Shown piece after piece: positions 22,855 through 35,393 of a stretch of DNA of 64,000 bases. The stretch comes from Panicum virgatum. Lineage: Eukaryota; Streptophyta; Magnoliopsida; Poales; Poaceae. Each line of letters opens with the position of its first letter. Within the stretch, counting starts at the first letter, position 1. Made by a program: the position numbers and the translations under genes. The DNA is taken from contig NC_053140.1 in assembly GCF_016808335.1 (NCBI RefSeq), forward strand, positions 31,984,586 to 32,048,585. Direction: 5' to 3'. The notes beneath the pieces are model-generated. The model had not been told where the DNA came from. It was given only the letters and a program-made list of their open reading frames with translations, and did no database searches.

Positions 22855-22886
22855 TTGTAGGAACTGAAGAAAAATGGTCAGCATGT

Positions 22887-23054
22887 TGTTGGGTATTTTA
22901 ACGATGCAAATTAGATTTGCAAGCGCATGGATACCGTCGTAGCTTTCACCCATGAGTATTCAAGGGTATCGTATCCACAGGGAACATGTATGCACTAACT
23001 CCTAACTCAGCCGGTCCAAGGACACTCCAAGATTAGGTGGCAAGGCTGGTGAGG
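22887..23054 (-). repeat. LTR fragment L (G-family), left end, split by element C
   Basis: Starts TGTTGGGTATTTTAACGATG and matches the left end of the G LTR at 54085 (shared GCAAGCGCA.GGATACCGT.GTAGCTTT block). It stops where C begins. The five bases before it (CATGT, 22882-22886) nearly match CGTGT at 53910-53914, just after fragment K. L and K are probably the two ends of one minus-strand LTR inserted in F. Confidence 0.75.
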
Positions 23055-25676
23055 TGTAACACCCTAATTTAAATTTCAGCATTTAATAATTATTTAATTT
23101 TCTAAGGTTTTATATGCTTAGACTTGCATTTAAATTAATTTTCTCTTACAAGTTATTAAAATTTTGTCTAAGTTTAAAATTTGTTGTTGCATTCATGCTG
23201 ATGCATTGTTTTATTTGTTTGAGTGCTAGGGTTGAATTCAAATTTGAATTTGAATTCAAATAATTTGAGTGGTGTTTGAAATAGAAAAGGATAGGAAATA
23301 GAAAACCCAAACCCTTTAGCAACCCAGCCCAACCCAGGAAAATAGCCCAGCATCCGACCCCGCGGCCCAGCTTCCCAGCCCGGTCCACTCTCTCCTTTCC
23401 CTCCCGCACCGGCCCACTCCCTCTTCCCCCGCAGACGGCCCAAACCAGCCGACAGCCCGACCCAGCAACCCTTCCCCGCGGCCTCTTTTCCCTGGGCCCG
23501 CTCCCAGCACGCGCTCACAGCCCAGCGCCCGCTCCCCGCTTCGGCCCATTCGCCTGCGCGCTCGCTGCGTGTCGCCTCTCCCCTCGCTGACAGCCCGGAC
23601 CCGCATGGCAGCGGAATTGGTGAAGTCTGGTGAGTTTCCGGTGAGCGCCGTCGCGGAACTGGTCACCGGTGTCAAGCGCCGCCGCCCCGCGCGCAGGATC
23701 AGATCTGATCTGTCCGATCCAAAATCAACGCTCGAGATTAGATCTAGATCCAATCTATTCCGAGCCATCTGATGCAGATCCAAGAGTCCAAATTAAAACA
23801 TACCCCTTCGGCCTGGCAAACTTTCTAAAGAGCCCTTGAGTTTTACTAGAATAAACCCGCAGTCCAGGCGCATTCAAAAATATTTCCAGTTAGGTCCTGT
23901 TTTTAGTGTTTTAACCCCTGAGCTTTCTGGAAATAGCGCCCGCAGTCTAGCCCGTGCGTTTTTATGCGCTAGCCCCTGGATCTGAGGTTAATTATGTTTA
24001 GGCCCTCGATATTTGCACAGAACCCCTAGAACCTCCAGTTTTCTCACAGTTTAGTCCCTAGATCTTCTTTTAGGCCTAGTTTTCACGTTTTAACTCCGTT
24101 TTAGGTGGTTTTTGCGCTCATGTGATTGTTGTAACGCGTAGAATAGTTCTAGCTTAGTTTTGTTTGCTGTTTTCATATATTGTTATACTGTTTCTTAGTT
24201 TTAGCTCTTGTTTGCTTGTATGTTTATGTTGTTGCCTCGTCTTTGGCCATGTGTTCGTGAGTAGACGTTGAGCTACCGGAGGAGACTCAGTACCAGTTCC
24301 CGGAGCACCCATCTTCAGATCAGTTTGAGTAGGAGCAGGAGCAGGTTGAGGAAGGCAAGTATAACATGAACAACCTATCACTTTTAAATACAATTTCATA
24401 CTGCATTTTAATATTGTATGCCTATAAGGACTTTCCTAGCCACTTTATATCCTTTATATATATCCCTTGGGTTGCATTTTGGTTAGTTGTGCTAGGTTGC
24501 TGCGCTCTCACATATTTTGGTCCTTTTAATTAAATTGTTAATGATCTTATGCAACTTAATTCTGGAGCCAACCCTCTGTGCTGTGTGCTTGAGTGGTTTG
24601 TGCGTCCTTAAAAATATGTTTTGGTAGAAACAAGGTTTAGGGGGCCAGCACGGTGCTTAGTGCTTGGTTGGCCACTCTCCATAAGGACCGGTTCATAGAG
24701 CGACAACCTAGGACAACAGCGCTACCACAATACTAGAATGGGACGGTCTTGGCTTACTAATTAGGTCTTTTTGGTTTGGAGTAACTTACCTACGGGGCAA
24801 GGGTGGTAAGCTTCTATGGACCTCGTGCTGAGTGGCCTCGTCTGTGCTGTGTGCTTGACGCCCACTAGACCTGCTCCATAGTCGCCGATCCAACCCTCGC
24901 CGTTACGCCTTACCAACGAGATTCTTTGTAACGGCCTCGTAGTGTGCTTGCTAGCCATCTCACCTAAGGAAGTGTGATGAACAACTAGCGTAGCTCACGA
25001 CTTGTGGGTAAAGATGTGCAACCTCTGCAGAGTGTAAAACTGGTATACTAGCCGTGCTCACGGTCATGAGCGGCCCAGATCCTCCTTTTGATTAGTGGGG
25101 TTATCTTCCTTTGATTAGGGGGGTTTCCCCAGGTGGTTGGTATGCTTTGGTTCTTAGTAGTTCATAATTAATTTTGATTAATTACTATGTAAATGGGTTT
25201 ATGGTAATTCACCAACTTTTAGTAATTAGCTTTAATAAAACTTTGCCAAGACTTAAAAGCTAATGCAGTTGAGTCAGCCAACCTTAGAGCCTCATAGTTT
25301 GTGTTATACTTGTTGAGTACAAGTTGTGTACTCACTCTTGCCTACTCTAATCTTTTTCCTCTTGGGGATACTCTACTGCTGCTCATTTCCTGCCGACGCG
25401 AGGGAGTTCACTCAGAGCTACCAGGCGTTCATCTCCCAGTCGACGTCCCTGTGGTGCCCAGCTTCCGAGAGACTTCGTATATGTTTTACGCTTCCGCATA
25501 CTCTTTATCAGACATTTTGTCATTCATGTAATAAATAACATTCGTACTCGCTTTATTATATCTTTTATGTGATATGTGCTGTGATATATTGTTCATTCTG
25601 TTGTATATATGTGTGACTTGATCCTGGCACGTATATGATTGCTCGGTTTATGTCCTTTTATAAACCGGGTGTTACA
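23055..25676 (+). repeat. 5' LTR of element C
   Basis: 2622 bp, TGTAACACCC...GGGTGTTACA, the shortest complete LTR of the family here. The GC-rich leader part is shorter than in B and D. The 90-nt coding-like exon is present, but the terminal exon has lost 18 bp including the stop. Confidence 0.9.
24265..25430 (+). pseudogene. Decayed copy of LTR-internal spliced ORF, element C
   Basis: Exon 24265-24354 keeps its 90-nt length and GCAAGT donor but has an in-frame TAG at 24330-24332. The downstream acceptor is mutated (CTCAT instead of CTCAG). The terminal exon from 25387 (PADAREFTQSYQ) lacks the usual DYEDF-stop end. It is useful as a neutral-decay comparison for the intact copies. Confidence 0.45.
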
Positions 25677-25679
25677 GAG

Positions 25680-25691
25680 TGGTATTAGAGC
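25680..25691 (+). other. Primer binding site, element C, one mismatch
   Basis: TGGTATTAGAGC, 3 nt after the LTR. The single C-to-T difference from TGGTATCAGAGC fits cytosine-deamination decay. Confidence 0.88.
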
Positions 25692-26245
25692 TATATCAAC
25701 TGTAGGGCGAAAGCCTAGATAGAACTGGTCGAGTTTTAGGTCTTCTTCTCTCTATGTCTTGTCTGCTGAAACTATTTTGCTATTATATTCCTTGAAATTC
25801 CAAGATTTTTACTCGTCTTGCCTTGATTTCTCTCTGTAGATTAGTTTTCGTAGATTCTGGCCTGAAGTAAGTCGTCTGACCATCATAGGTGTAAGCTAAA
25901 TGAACCCTTTATAATAGCACAATAGAACGTTCTGCGATGCGTTGTGTTAGTCGAGTCGTGTGTTAAACTCGGCTAAGTTGTGAAATTTGTATGCTTGTTA
26001 TTATGCTACATGTTTGATTTGGATTTTTGGTTGATTGCGTAGCCTAGTAGTTAAATTTTGTTTAATGAAAATCAGTCTTAAGTTAAAGTCAATTAATTAA
26101 TAGAATGAGTTAGACCGTTGGGGTTAAAACCATGCACTCTATCCTATCTACTTTATCATGCCTAAGTCTTTCTTGTAGAACGTTATCATATCCGTCTGAA
26201 TAATTTCTGCAATATCTTCGCTCATATATCTTTTGCTCAAATCAG
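25692..26245 (+). other. 5' leader of element C
   Basis: About 550 bp, homologous to the leaders of A, B and D. No gene is seen. Confidence 0.72.
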
Positions 26246-26753
26246 ATGGTGAACACTAGGCGCACCGGTTCTGATCAGCAGCAGGGACAGAACAACCAGG
26301 GTACCGGGATACCGATGCCTCCACCTTTTTACTCCGGAGCAGTACTTCCAACTCCAGATGCAGATGATGGCCACCCTGAACAACACTATTCAGGCACTGC
26401 AGCAGGCTCACATGCAGCCCCCGCCTCCTCCACCACCGCAGACCCGTGACAGGCGTGCGGAGTTTCTGAGGGGTCACCCGCCGATGTTCTCCCACATGTC
26501 TAACCCACTCCAGGAAGACGACTGGCTCCGTGCAGTGGAGCGACAGCTAGACATCGCACAGTGCGATGATCGGGAGCGTGTCTTGTGTGCAGCAGGACAG
26601 CTGCGAGGGGCAGCTTTGTACTGGTGGGAGTCCCACTGGGTTCAAGACCTTGAGGCTTTCACCTGGATCCAGTTCCGGGAGAGGTTCCGCAGCCACAACG
26701 TCCCCGCGGGCGTGATGTAGACAAAGAAGAAGGAGTTCCTTACGCTTAAGCAG

Positions 26754-26866
26754 GTAAAACTCAGATATAATCATTCAGCATTTCCTTTTGGGCTAATATC
26801 CCCCTTGTTCTATCTTTCTGAAGCATGAGCTAATCATTCATCATACAACTTTCTTTTTCACTTCAG
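26754..26866 (+). other. Intron in gag of element C
   Basis: 113 bp, GTAAAA...TTCAG, at the same codon boundary as in A, B and D. The interior is diverged but both borders are kept, even though this copy is otherwise heavily mutated. Confidence 0.68.
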
Positions 26867-29800
26867 GGAACTATGATGGTCATAGAGTATCGTGATCGTT
26901 TCCTTCAGCTCGCTCGCTACGCCCCTACCGAGGTCGCAGATGACCGCGACAAGCAGGAGCACTTCATGGAGGGTCTTGAGGACTACATCCAGTATGCGCT
27001 GCTCAACCTCCCCTTCGACGAATTCAACCATCTGGTTGAAAGCACGCTCAACACGGAGAGCAAGCACCGTGAGATGGAGGATAAGAAGAGGAAGATCAAT
27101 ACAGTTGCTTCCGACTGCAACACCCATCGCCGCTTCCAGCCGCCTCAGCAGCAGCAGCAGTACCGGCCACCCCAGTAGTACCAGCAGCGGCCACAACAGT
27201 ACCCGCCTCGACAGTAGCAGCAGGTGGGGCAGGGCCCGAGGTTTCCAACACCTATGGCTCGTGCTGCTCCACCACCTCCGCCAGCACCTCAGGCTCCACG
27301 GCAGGTAGCTCCTCCTACCATGCAGCAGGCTACAGCACTTCCTCGCGCATGCTATCACTGTGGCAGCCAGGGCACTATGCCAACTCTTGCCCCCGGAAGG
27401 CGTAGGCGGGTCAGCAGGGGTGCCAAGCTCAGCCCAGGGCGCCAGCACAGGGCCGAGTGAACCACGTGACAGTCGAGTCCGCGGCCAAGGCTTCTAACGT
27501 GGCTATTGGTACGTTCATGGTCAACTCTCATTCAGCTACAGTGCTTTTCGATATCGGTGCTACTCATTCTTTCATTACCAAGTCATTTGCCGAGAAGCAT
27601 GGTATACCAGTTTCTTGTATGAGGACAGCTATGGTAGTCACCTCACCTGGGGGCCAGATACATACCTACTCTATATGCTCCAGAGTTAGTATTGTCATAA
27701 GGGGTGTAGAGTTCTGCACTGGCTTGATAGTCATCAATTCCTCGGGGATAGATGTGATTTTGGGCATGGAGACCCTTACCAGATGGGGAGTTCGTATTGA
27801 TTGTGCTCAACGAACAGTTCACTTGTCGGCATCTGATGGCTAAGAGGTGACAGTCAGTGCTTTAGAGCCCTCGGGATTTCTTCATCAGATGGAGGCTAGA
27901 CCCACGGACGGTATTCGCGTGGTGTCTAAATTCCCAGATGTCTTTCCGGATGATTTGCCAGGTATGCCGCCTGAACGCGACATTGAGTTTTCTATTGATC
28001 TCTTGCCTGGCACAGCTCCTATTGCAAAGCGGCCCTACCGCATGGCCCCTATAGAGCATGAGGAAGTCAAGAAGACTATTGATGAGTTGCTAGCCAAGGG
28101 CTATATCCGTCGCAGTTTTTCTCCTTGGGTTTTTCCGTTGTTGTTAGTGGATAAGAAGGATGGCTCGATGAGAATGTGCGTTGATTATCGGGATCTGAAC
28201 GCAGTTACCATCAAGAACAAGCATCCACTGCCCCGTATTGAGGATCTTTTTGATCTGCTTCGAGGTGCTCATGTATTCTCGAAGATTGATCTGCGTTCGG
28301 GTTATTTTCAGCTGAGGATCTGTCCCGAGGATATTCCGAAGACGGCATTCACCTGCAAGTACGGGTTGTATGAGTACACAGTCATGTCTTTCGGCTTGAC
28401 TAATGCCCCGGCTTTCTTCATGCACCTGATGAACATGGTTTTCATGGATTATCTCGATGTCTTCGTGGTGATCTTTATTGATGATATTCTGATCTTTTCC
28501 AAGTCAGAGGCAGAGCATGAAGTTCATCTGAGGCTCATGTTGCAGAGATTGAGGGAGCATCAGCTGTATGCTAAGTTCAGCAAGTGCGAGTTCTGGAGTG
28601 ACGAGGTTCCATTCCTCGGTCATATTATCTCCAAGGGAGGCATTGCAGTTGCTCCGAGCAAGGTGAAGGATGTGCTCGAGTGGGAGACACCGCAGACGGT
28701 GAAGGAAGTCCGGTCATTCTTGGACTTAGCAGGATATTATCGGAGGTTCATTGAGAATTTCTCCAAGATCGTGAAGCCCTTGACTTCTTTGCTAGAGAAG
28801 AATGCGGCATTCATATGGACTGATGAGCGTCAGATGGCATTTGATGAGCTGAAGTAGAGGTTGACTACAGCGCTAGTCCTTACTCGGCCACACCAGAGCA
28901 AGAGGTTCACAGTGTATTGTGATGCTTCGAAGGATGGTCTTGGTTGTGTTCTGATGCAGGAGGGCAGAGTGATTGCTTATACTTCACGGCAGTTACGCCG
29001 GCGTGAGTTGAACTATCCCACTCACGATCTTGTGTTAGCCGCGGTTGTACATGCTCTGAAGATTTGGAGGCATTACTTGTTCGGGCAGCAGTGTGATATC
29101 TACACTGATCACAAGAGCCTCAAGTATATTTTCACGCAGAACGAGCTGAACACGTGGCAGAGGAGATGGTTAGAGCTGGTCAAGGATTATGACCTGGAGA
29201 TTCACTATCATCCGGGTAAGGCCAATGTTTTGGCAGATGCTCTGAGCAGAAGAAGCTATGTCAACATGGCCGTGGCTTTCCAGATGCCTCCAGAGTTATG
29301 CGAAGAGTTTGAGCAGTTGAGTCTGGGCTTCTTGCATCATACTTCGAGTGCAGCATTTGAGGCAGTGCCCACTCTAGAGGCAGAGATCAGGCAGCATCAG
29401 AAAGAAGATAAGAAGCTGCAGGAGATCCGTGAATTGCTCAAGAAGGGCAAGGCTCCTCATTTCAGAGAGGATGATCAGGGTACCTTGTGGTACAAGAACC
29501 GGATCTGTGTGCCAGATGTGAAGGATCTCCGAAAGTTGATTCTGAGTGAGGCTCATGATATAGCTTACTATATTCATCCGGGCAGTACGAAGATGTATTA
29601 TGATTTCAAGGAATGCTTCTGGTGGTATGAGATGAAGCATTCAGTGGCAGAGTACGTGGCTATTTGTGACACCTGTCAGCATGTCAAGGCTGAGCATCAG
29701 AGGCCAGCAGGTCTGTTACAGCCATTGAAGATTCCAGAGTGGAAATGGGAGGAGATCACTATGGACTTTATTGTTGGGTTGCCTCGTACTCAGAAAGGGT

Positions 29801-30096
29801 ACAACTCCATATGGGTAGTAGTGGATCGTTTGACGAAGGTTGCTCACTTCATTACAGTGAACACTACTTACTCCGGTGCTAGACTTGCAGAGTTGTACAT
29901 CTCTCGAATTGTCTGTTTGCATGGTGTGCCCAAGAAGATCATATCGGATAGAGGATCTCAGTTCACTTCACGGTTCTGGTAGCAGCTCCTTGATTCGTTG
30001 GATACGAAGCTGCGCTTCAGTACCGCCTATCATCCTCAGATAGATGGGCAGACAGAGAGAACCAATCAAGTGTTGGAGGATATGCTGAGAGCTTGT

Positions 30097-30101
30097 GCTA
30101 T
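30097..30101. repeat. Target-site duplication, left copy, element D (GCTAT)
   Basis: GCTAT is repeated at 42166-42170 directly after D's 3' LTR. It lies in C's integrase codons (...ACAI). Confidence 0.95.
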
Positions 30102-33100
30102 TGTAACACCCTAATTTAAATTTCAGCATTTAATAATAAATTTAATTGGCTTTATTTAAATTTCTAAGGTTTATTGTGTTAGACTTGCATTTAATCCAAA
30201 TTTTTGTTCTATAAGTAATTAAAATTTTATCATAGGTTTAAATTTTGTTGTGCATTCATGCTGGTGCATACTTTTAATTGAGTGTGGTTTGAATTCAAAT
30301 TTGCATTTGAATTCAAACTTGTTTGAATTAGAAATAGAAGAGAAGAAGGAATAGAAAAGGAACCCAAAACCACCTCAACCCGGTCCAACCAAACCTCAGC
30401 CCAGCCCAAACTCGCGGGCCCAGCCCGGCTCAGCTCTCCCCCTCACTTCCCGCGCTTGGCCCACTCCCCTTCATTTTTTTCCCGCGGCCCAGCAGCAGCC
30501 CTTCTCTCCTCTCGGCCCAGCCGCGCCAGCGCGACCCATCCCCCCCGCGCGCACGCGCCCTGGCCCGCTCCGCGCGTCACCCCGCTCAGGCGCGCCACGC
30601 GCTTCGCCGCTGACCAGCGGGGCCCACTTGTCGGCCCTGTCTTCTCCCCCGCACCCGCGCCGGGCAACGGCCCGCGCTTATCCCCCCGAGATCCGCGGCC
30701 GTAACCTCGCCGGTTTCCTACCTTGGCGCTCACGCCGAGATCCCGCCCGGCCTTTATTTGGCCCTCACGCCACCCCTGCACCCCATCCTCACCCTGCCGC
30801 AGCCGCACCAACCCTAGCGCACCGCCCCGCTCTGCTCCGCTGCGCCGAGCCCCCTGCGCCGCCGTGCCAGTGGTGCTCCGCCGCTCCCCAGCCAGCCCGA
30901 GCCACCGCAGAAGATTCGCCTGTGCACCAGGAACCCTCCCGAGGCTGCCATCTCCGACATCGGGCCACACCTCACCGGAATTTCGCCTGGAGCTCAACTC
31001 AGGTAAGCCGCTCCACCCTGGAATTCCCTCGCCGCCGGTGGTCCTTGGCCCGCATTGACCCACTGTCCAACCTCGCAGCACGACCCCGCATCGATCCGCG
31101 AGGTCCAGTCGCCCAGAGAGCCCCTGCGCCGGCCTCGTCACCGTGCCCGTTCCTGCGCCGCCGGCCGCCGTCGACGCCAACGGACCCTGCGCCGCGTCTC
31201 CGGCCCGATTCGAGTCCTGGGTAAGCGCCCCAAGTCCCCCCTGATCCCGTGCGCTATATCCCGTAGACCCTGGCGTGCTCTAGGCGCCCAGGCACCGCAC
31301 TCCGGCGAGCTCCATGGCCGCCGAGCCGCCCTCGCCGTCGATGGGCCCGTTCCCAGCCCCGAGCCGCCTCCCTGTGGCCTCCAGTGCATTACGCATGCCA
31401 CGGCGGTGCTCCACGGCCAAACCGAACCCCGAGCGGACTCCGGGAGCGCCGGATTTGCTTACTCCGGCGACCCCTCCGCCGCGGAAGCCCTGTTCCGGCG
31501 GTCAGCGCCGCCGCCCGCGCGTCCAACCCGCCTCGGCCATTCGATCCGAAACAAGCGGCCAAGATTAGAACCAGCGCCCTTAAAACCCAGGCCATCAGAT
31601 CTGGATCCAATGATCCAGATCGGCGCGTACCCCTTCAGCCTGGCAAACTTCATAAAGAGCCCCTGGGTTTTAGTGGATTCAACCCGCGGTCCAGCTGTAT
31701 AGAAAACTAATTACGGTTTGGTCCTGTTTTTAGCACATAACCCCCTGGCCTTTCTGGAAATAGAACCCGCTGTCCTTTGCTGCTAATTTTGCGAGTTAGA
31801 CCCTGGAGTTAATGTTTAATTGCATTTTAGTCCATGGTTTTAGCAGAAAACCCCCTGGAACTTCAGTTTTCTTACAAATAAGCCCCTAGAACTTGTTTTT
31901 GCCCTAGATTATGCGTTTTAGCTCCGTTTTTAGCGTTCTTTATATCCATGCGATCGTTGTAACGCGTAGAATAGTTTTAGATTAGTTTAGTGTGCTGTTT
32001 TTATGTATTGATGTACTGTTTCTTAGTTTTTGTTAGTGTTTGCTTGTATGCTTATTTATCGTGCAATATTTTGGCCATGTGTTCGTGAGTAGACGTTGAT
32101 CCATCTGAGGAGCCCCAGCACCCGTACCCGGAGCAGCCGTCTTCGGAGCAGTTTGAGCAGCAGCCAGAGCAGTACGAGGAAGGCAATTGTAACATGAACA
32201 ACCTATCACTTTTAAATACAATTTCATACTGCATTTAATACAGTATGCCTATAAGGATTTCCTAGCCACTTTATATCATTTATATATACCTTTGGGTTGC
32301 ATTTTGGTTAGTTGTGCTAGGTTGCTGCGCTATAACACATTCTGGTCCTTTTTAATTAAATTGATTAATGGTTTACTTGAACATAATTCTGAGAGTGGCC
32401 CTCTGTGTGGATGAGTGGCTCACGTCTCGTTAAAAGATGGTTTTTGTAGAAACATGGTTTAGGGGGCCAGCACGGTGCTTAGTGCTTGGTTGTCCACTCT
32501 CCATAAGGACCGGTTCATAGAGCGACAACCTGGGACAACAACGCTAATACAAGGCTAGAATGGGATAGACTTGGCTTACTAATTAGGTCTTTTTGGTTTG
32601 GAGTAACTTACCTGCGGGGCAAGAGTAGTAAGCTTCAATGGTCCCTGCTCCTCCGGCTTGGTCTGTGCTTGGATTGCGCTCCTGTGCTTGTACCCCCGGA
32701 GGTGGGCCCCATCGTCGCCGATCTAACTCTTCGCGGTTACGCCTTACCAACGAGATTCTTTGTAACGGCCTCGTAGTGAGTCGCTAGTCATCTCACCTAA
32801 GGAAGTGTGATGAACCTCTAGCGTAGCTCACGACTTGTGGGTAAAGATGTGCAACCTCTGCAGAGTGTAAAACTGGTATACTAGCTGTGCTCACGGTCAT
32901 GAGCGGCCCAGATCCTCCTTTTGATTAGTGGGGTTGTCTCCTTCCGACGAGGGGGGTGCCTCTCGGGGTTACCTTGGTGGCTTGGTTTTGGTAAGGTTCT
33001 CAGTAGTTAAATAATTAATTCTGATTAATTACTATGTAACTGGGTTAATGGTAATTCATCAACTCGTAGTAAATAGCTTCAATAAAATTTTGTCAAGATT

Positions 33101-33543
33101 AAAAGCTAATGCAGTTGAGTCAGCCAACCTTAGAGCCTCATAGTTTGTGTTATACTTGTTGAGTACAAGTTGTGTACTCACTCTTGCCTCTTCTCTACTT
33201 TTTCCTCTTGGCTACGCTACTGCCGCTCAGTTCCTGCCGACACGAGGGAGTTCGTCCAGTGCTACCAGGACTACGAGGACTTCTAGGCGTTCGTCTCCCA
33301 GTCGACGTCCCTGTGGCGCCCTGCTTCAGCTTCGGAGAGCTTTTATCGTATTTTGTAGTTCACTTCCGCTGTATCAGACATTTTGTCATTATTGTAATAA
33401 ATAACCTTCGTATTCGCCTTATTATATCTTTTTACGTGATATGTGCTATGATATACTGTTCATTCTGTTGTATATACGTGTGACTTGATCCTGGCACGTA
33501 TATGATTGCTTGGTTTATGTTCTTTTATAAACTGGGTGTTACA
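30102..33543 (+). repeat. 5' LTR of element D
   Basis: 3442 bp. Leader-like part: TATA-like TTTATT near 30756, telo-box AACCCTAGCG 30810-30819, donor CTCAG|GTAAGC near 31004, acceptor CTCGCAG near 31078, donor CTGG|GTAAGC near 31220. Then come the two coding-like exons (32093-32182, 33231-33286) and AATAAA near 33397. Confidence 0.93.
32093..33286 (+). CDS. Putative spliced ORF inside 5' LTR of element D
   Basis: Exon 32093-32182 (90 nt, DVDPSEEPQHPYPEQ...) and exon 33231-33286 (56 nt, ending YQDYEDF then TAG). The donor here is GCAATT rather than GCAAGT, so splicing of this copy may be weakened. In D, a leader exon at about 31079-31220 enters the 90-nt exon in an open frame (phase 1), but no in-frame ATG was found in it or in the exon before it. 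Start codon and function are therefore unknown. Confidence 0.45.
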
Positions 33544-33546
33544 GAG

Positions 33547-33558
33547 TGGTATCAGAGC
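33547..33558 (+). other. Primer binding site, element D (initiator-Met type)
   Basis: TGGTATCAGAGC, perfect, 3 nt after the 5' LTR. Confidence 0.95.
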
Positions 33559-34110
33559 CGTATCGACTGTGGGGCGAAGCCTAGATAGAACTGGTCGAGT
33601 TTTAGGACTTCTTCTCTCCAATCCTTGTCTGCTGAAACTATTTTACTATTATACCCCTTGAATTCTATGACTTTTACCCGTCTTGCCTTGATTTCTCTCT
33701 CTGAAGGATAGTTTTCGCAGATTTTGGCCTGAATCATCTGACCACCATGAGTAAGCTAGGTGACCCTTTTTATAATAATACGATAGCACGATCTGTGATG
33801 CGTTGTGTTAGTCGAGTCATGTGTTAAACTCGGCTAAGTCGTGAAAATTGTCTGCTTGTTATTATGCTACATGTTTGATTTGGGTTTTTGGTTGATTGCA
33901 TAGTTTAGTAGTTTAAATTTGTTTAAAGAAAATCACTCTTATGTTAAAGTTAACTAATTAATAAAATGAGTTAGATCGTTGGGGATAAAACAGTCCACTC
34001 TATCCTGTCTACTTTATCATGGCTGAGTCTTTTTCCACAAAGAGTTATCATATCCATCTGAATTTATTCCTACAATATCCTTACTCGTGAAATCTTTTGT
34101 CCAAAATTAG
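33559..34110 (+). other. 5' leader of element D
   Basis: Non-coding leader of about 550 bp, homologous to the other copies. No gene is seen. Confidence 0.75.
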
Positions 34111-35393
34111 ATGGTGAACACCAGGCGTGGTTCTGACCAGCAGGGGCAGAACAACCAGGGTCAAAACACCCAGGGGACCGGGATCCCGATGCCGCCACCT
34201 TTGACTCCGGAGCAGTACTTCCAGCTCCAGATGCAGATGATGGCTACCCTGAACAACACTGTTCAGGCACTTCAGCAGGCTCACACTCAGCCTCCGCCTC
34301 CTCCACTGCCGCAGCCTCGCGACAGGCGTGCTGAGTTCCTGAGGGGTCACCCGCCGACGTTTTCTCATACGTCCGACCCTCTTCAGGCCGACGACTGGCT
34401 CCGTGCAGTGGAGCGCCAGCTGGACATCGCCCAGTGCGATGATCGTGAGCACGTCTTGTACGCAGCAGGACAGCTGCGAGGGGCAGCTTTGGACTGGTGG
34501 GAGTCCCACCCAGTTCATGACCGCGAGTCTCTCACTTGGCTCCTGTTCAGGGAGCGCTTCCGCAGCCACAACGTCCCCGCGGGCGTTATGAAGATGAAGC
34601 AGAAGGAGTTCCTTGCACTGAAGCAGGTAACCTTAAATATAATCATTCAGCGGTTTCTTTTGAGCTAATGCCCCTTGTTCTATCCTTATGAATCTTGAGT
34701 TAATCTTTCGATATCTATCTGTCTTTGTCAATTCAGGGGACTATGACGGTCACGGAGTATCGTGATCGATTTCTGCAGCTTGCTCGCTACGCCCCTGCCG
34801 ATGTTGCGGATGACCGCAAGAAGCAGGAGCACTTCATGGATGGCCTTGAGGACTACCTCCAGTACGCGCTGCTCAACCTCCGCTTCGACGACTTCAACCA
34901 TCTGGTTGACAGCGCGCTCAACACTGAGCGCAAGCACCTGGAGATGGAGGACAAGAAGAGGAAGATTGTCCCCGTTGCTTCCGGCAGCAACACTCGTCCT
35001 CGCCTCCAGCAGCCACAGCAGTACCAGCAGCCTCAGTACCGGCCTCCTCAGCAGTACCAGCAGAGGCCACCGCAGCAGTACCCACCTCGACAGCAGCAGC
35101 AGGCGGGGCAGGGCCAGAGGTTACCGGCACCTCCGGCTCGTGCTGCTCCACCGGCACCGCAGGCTCCACGTCCGGCAGCTCCTACCGGACAGCAGGCTCA
35201 GGGACCTCCTCGCACCTGCTTTCACTGTGGCCAGCCGGGGCACTACGCCAATGCTTGCCACCGGAAGGTGCAGGCGGGACAGCAGGGGCGCCCCAGCTCA
35301 GCCCAGGGTGCCACTTCAGAGCAGAGTGAACCACGTGACGGCCGAGTCAGCGGCCGAGGCTCCCAACGTGGTTATTGGTACGTTCATGGTTAA
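34111..35393 (+). CDS. Element D gag (two exons)
   Basis: Exon 1 34111-34626 (172 codons, [13 protein letters not shown]...) and exon 2 34737-35393, separated by a 110-bp phase-0 intron. It has the gag core ([37 protein letters not shown]), a Q/P/Y-rich linker and the CCHC knuckle [14 protein letters not shown]. There is no premature stop, making this the best gag of the family in the window. An extra C near 35291 moves the pol frame by +1, so gag ends at 35393 instead of running into pol. This may be a lesion or a frameshifted junction; A is in frame here, which favours a lesion. Confidence 0.85.
34627..34736 (+). other. Intron in gag of element D
   Basis: 110 bp, GTAACC...TTCAG, phase 0, with the same borders and length as in A and B. 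Confidence 0.75.

Larger units (their letters stand above)
26246..30101 (+). pseudogene. Element C gag-pol, 5' portion up to D insertion
   Basis: ATG 26246 starts gag. An extra T near 26331 shifts the frame, and TAG occurs at 26718-26720. After the intron (26754-26866) gag resumes and stops at TAG 27176-27178. The zinc knuckle is broken by a 1-nt deletion near 27365. Further stops are TAG 27403-27405, TAA 27841-27843 after protease (DIGA in place of DTGA), TAG 28855-28857 after reverse transcriptase (FIDDIL kept) and TAG 29980-29982 in integrase. The frame is then cut at 30101 by element D. Its protease C-terminal half resembles A's, not B's or D's. Confidence 0.9.

Noticed and set aside
30443..31702. 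Several overlapping frames of 100-245 codons in D's LTR (both strands) and their copies at 39060-40333
   Set aside because: All arise from one GC-rich block; many begin at GTG or TTG and cross likely splice sites. I kept only the splice-signal observation.
34762..35292. Upstream part of the 1306-codon frame in element D
   Set aside because: Before about 35293 this frame is out-of-register gag; only the later part encodes pol.
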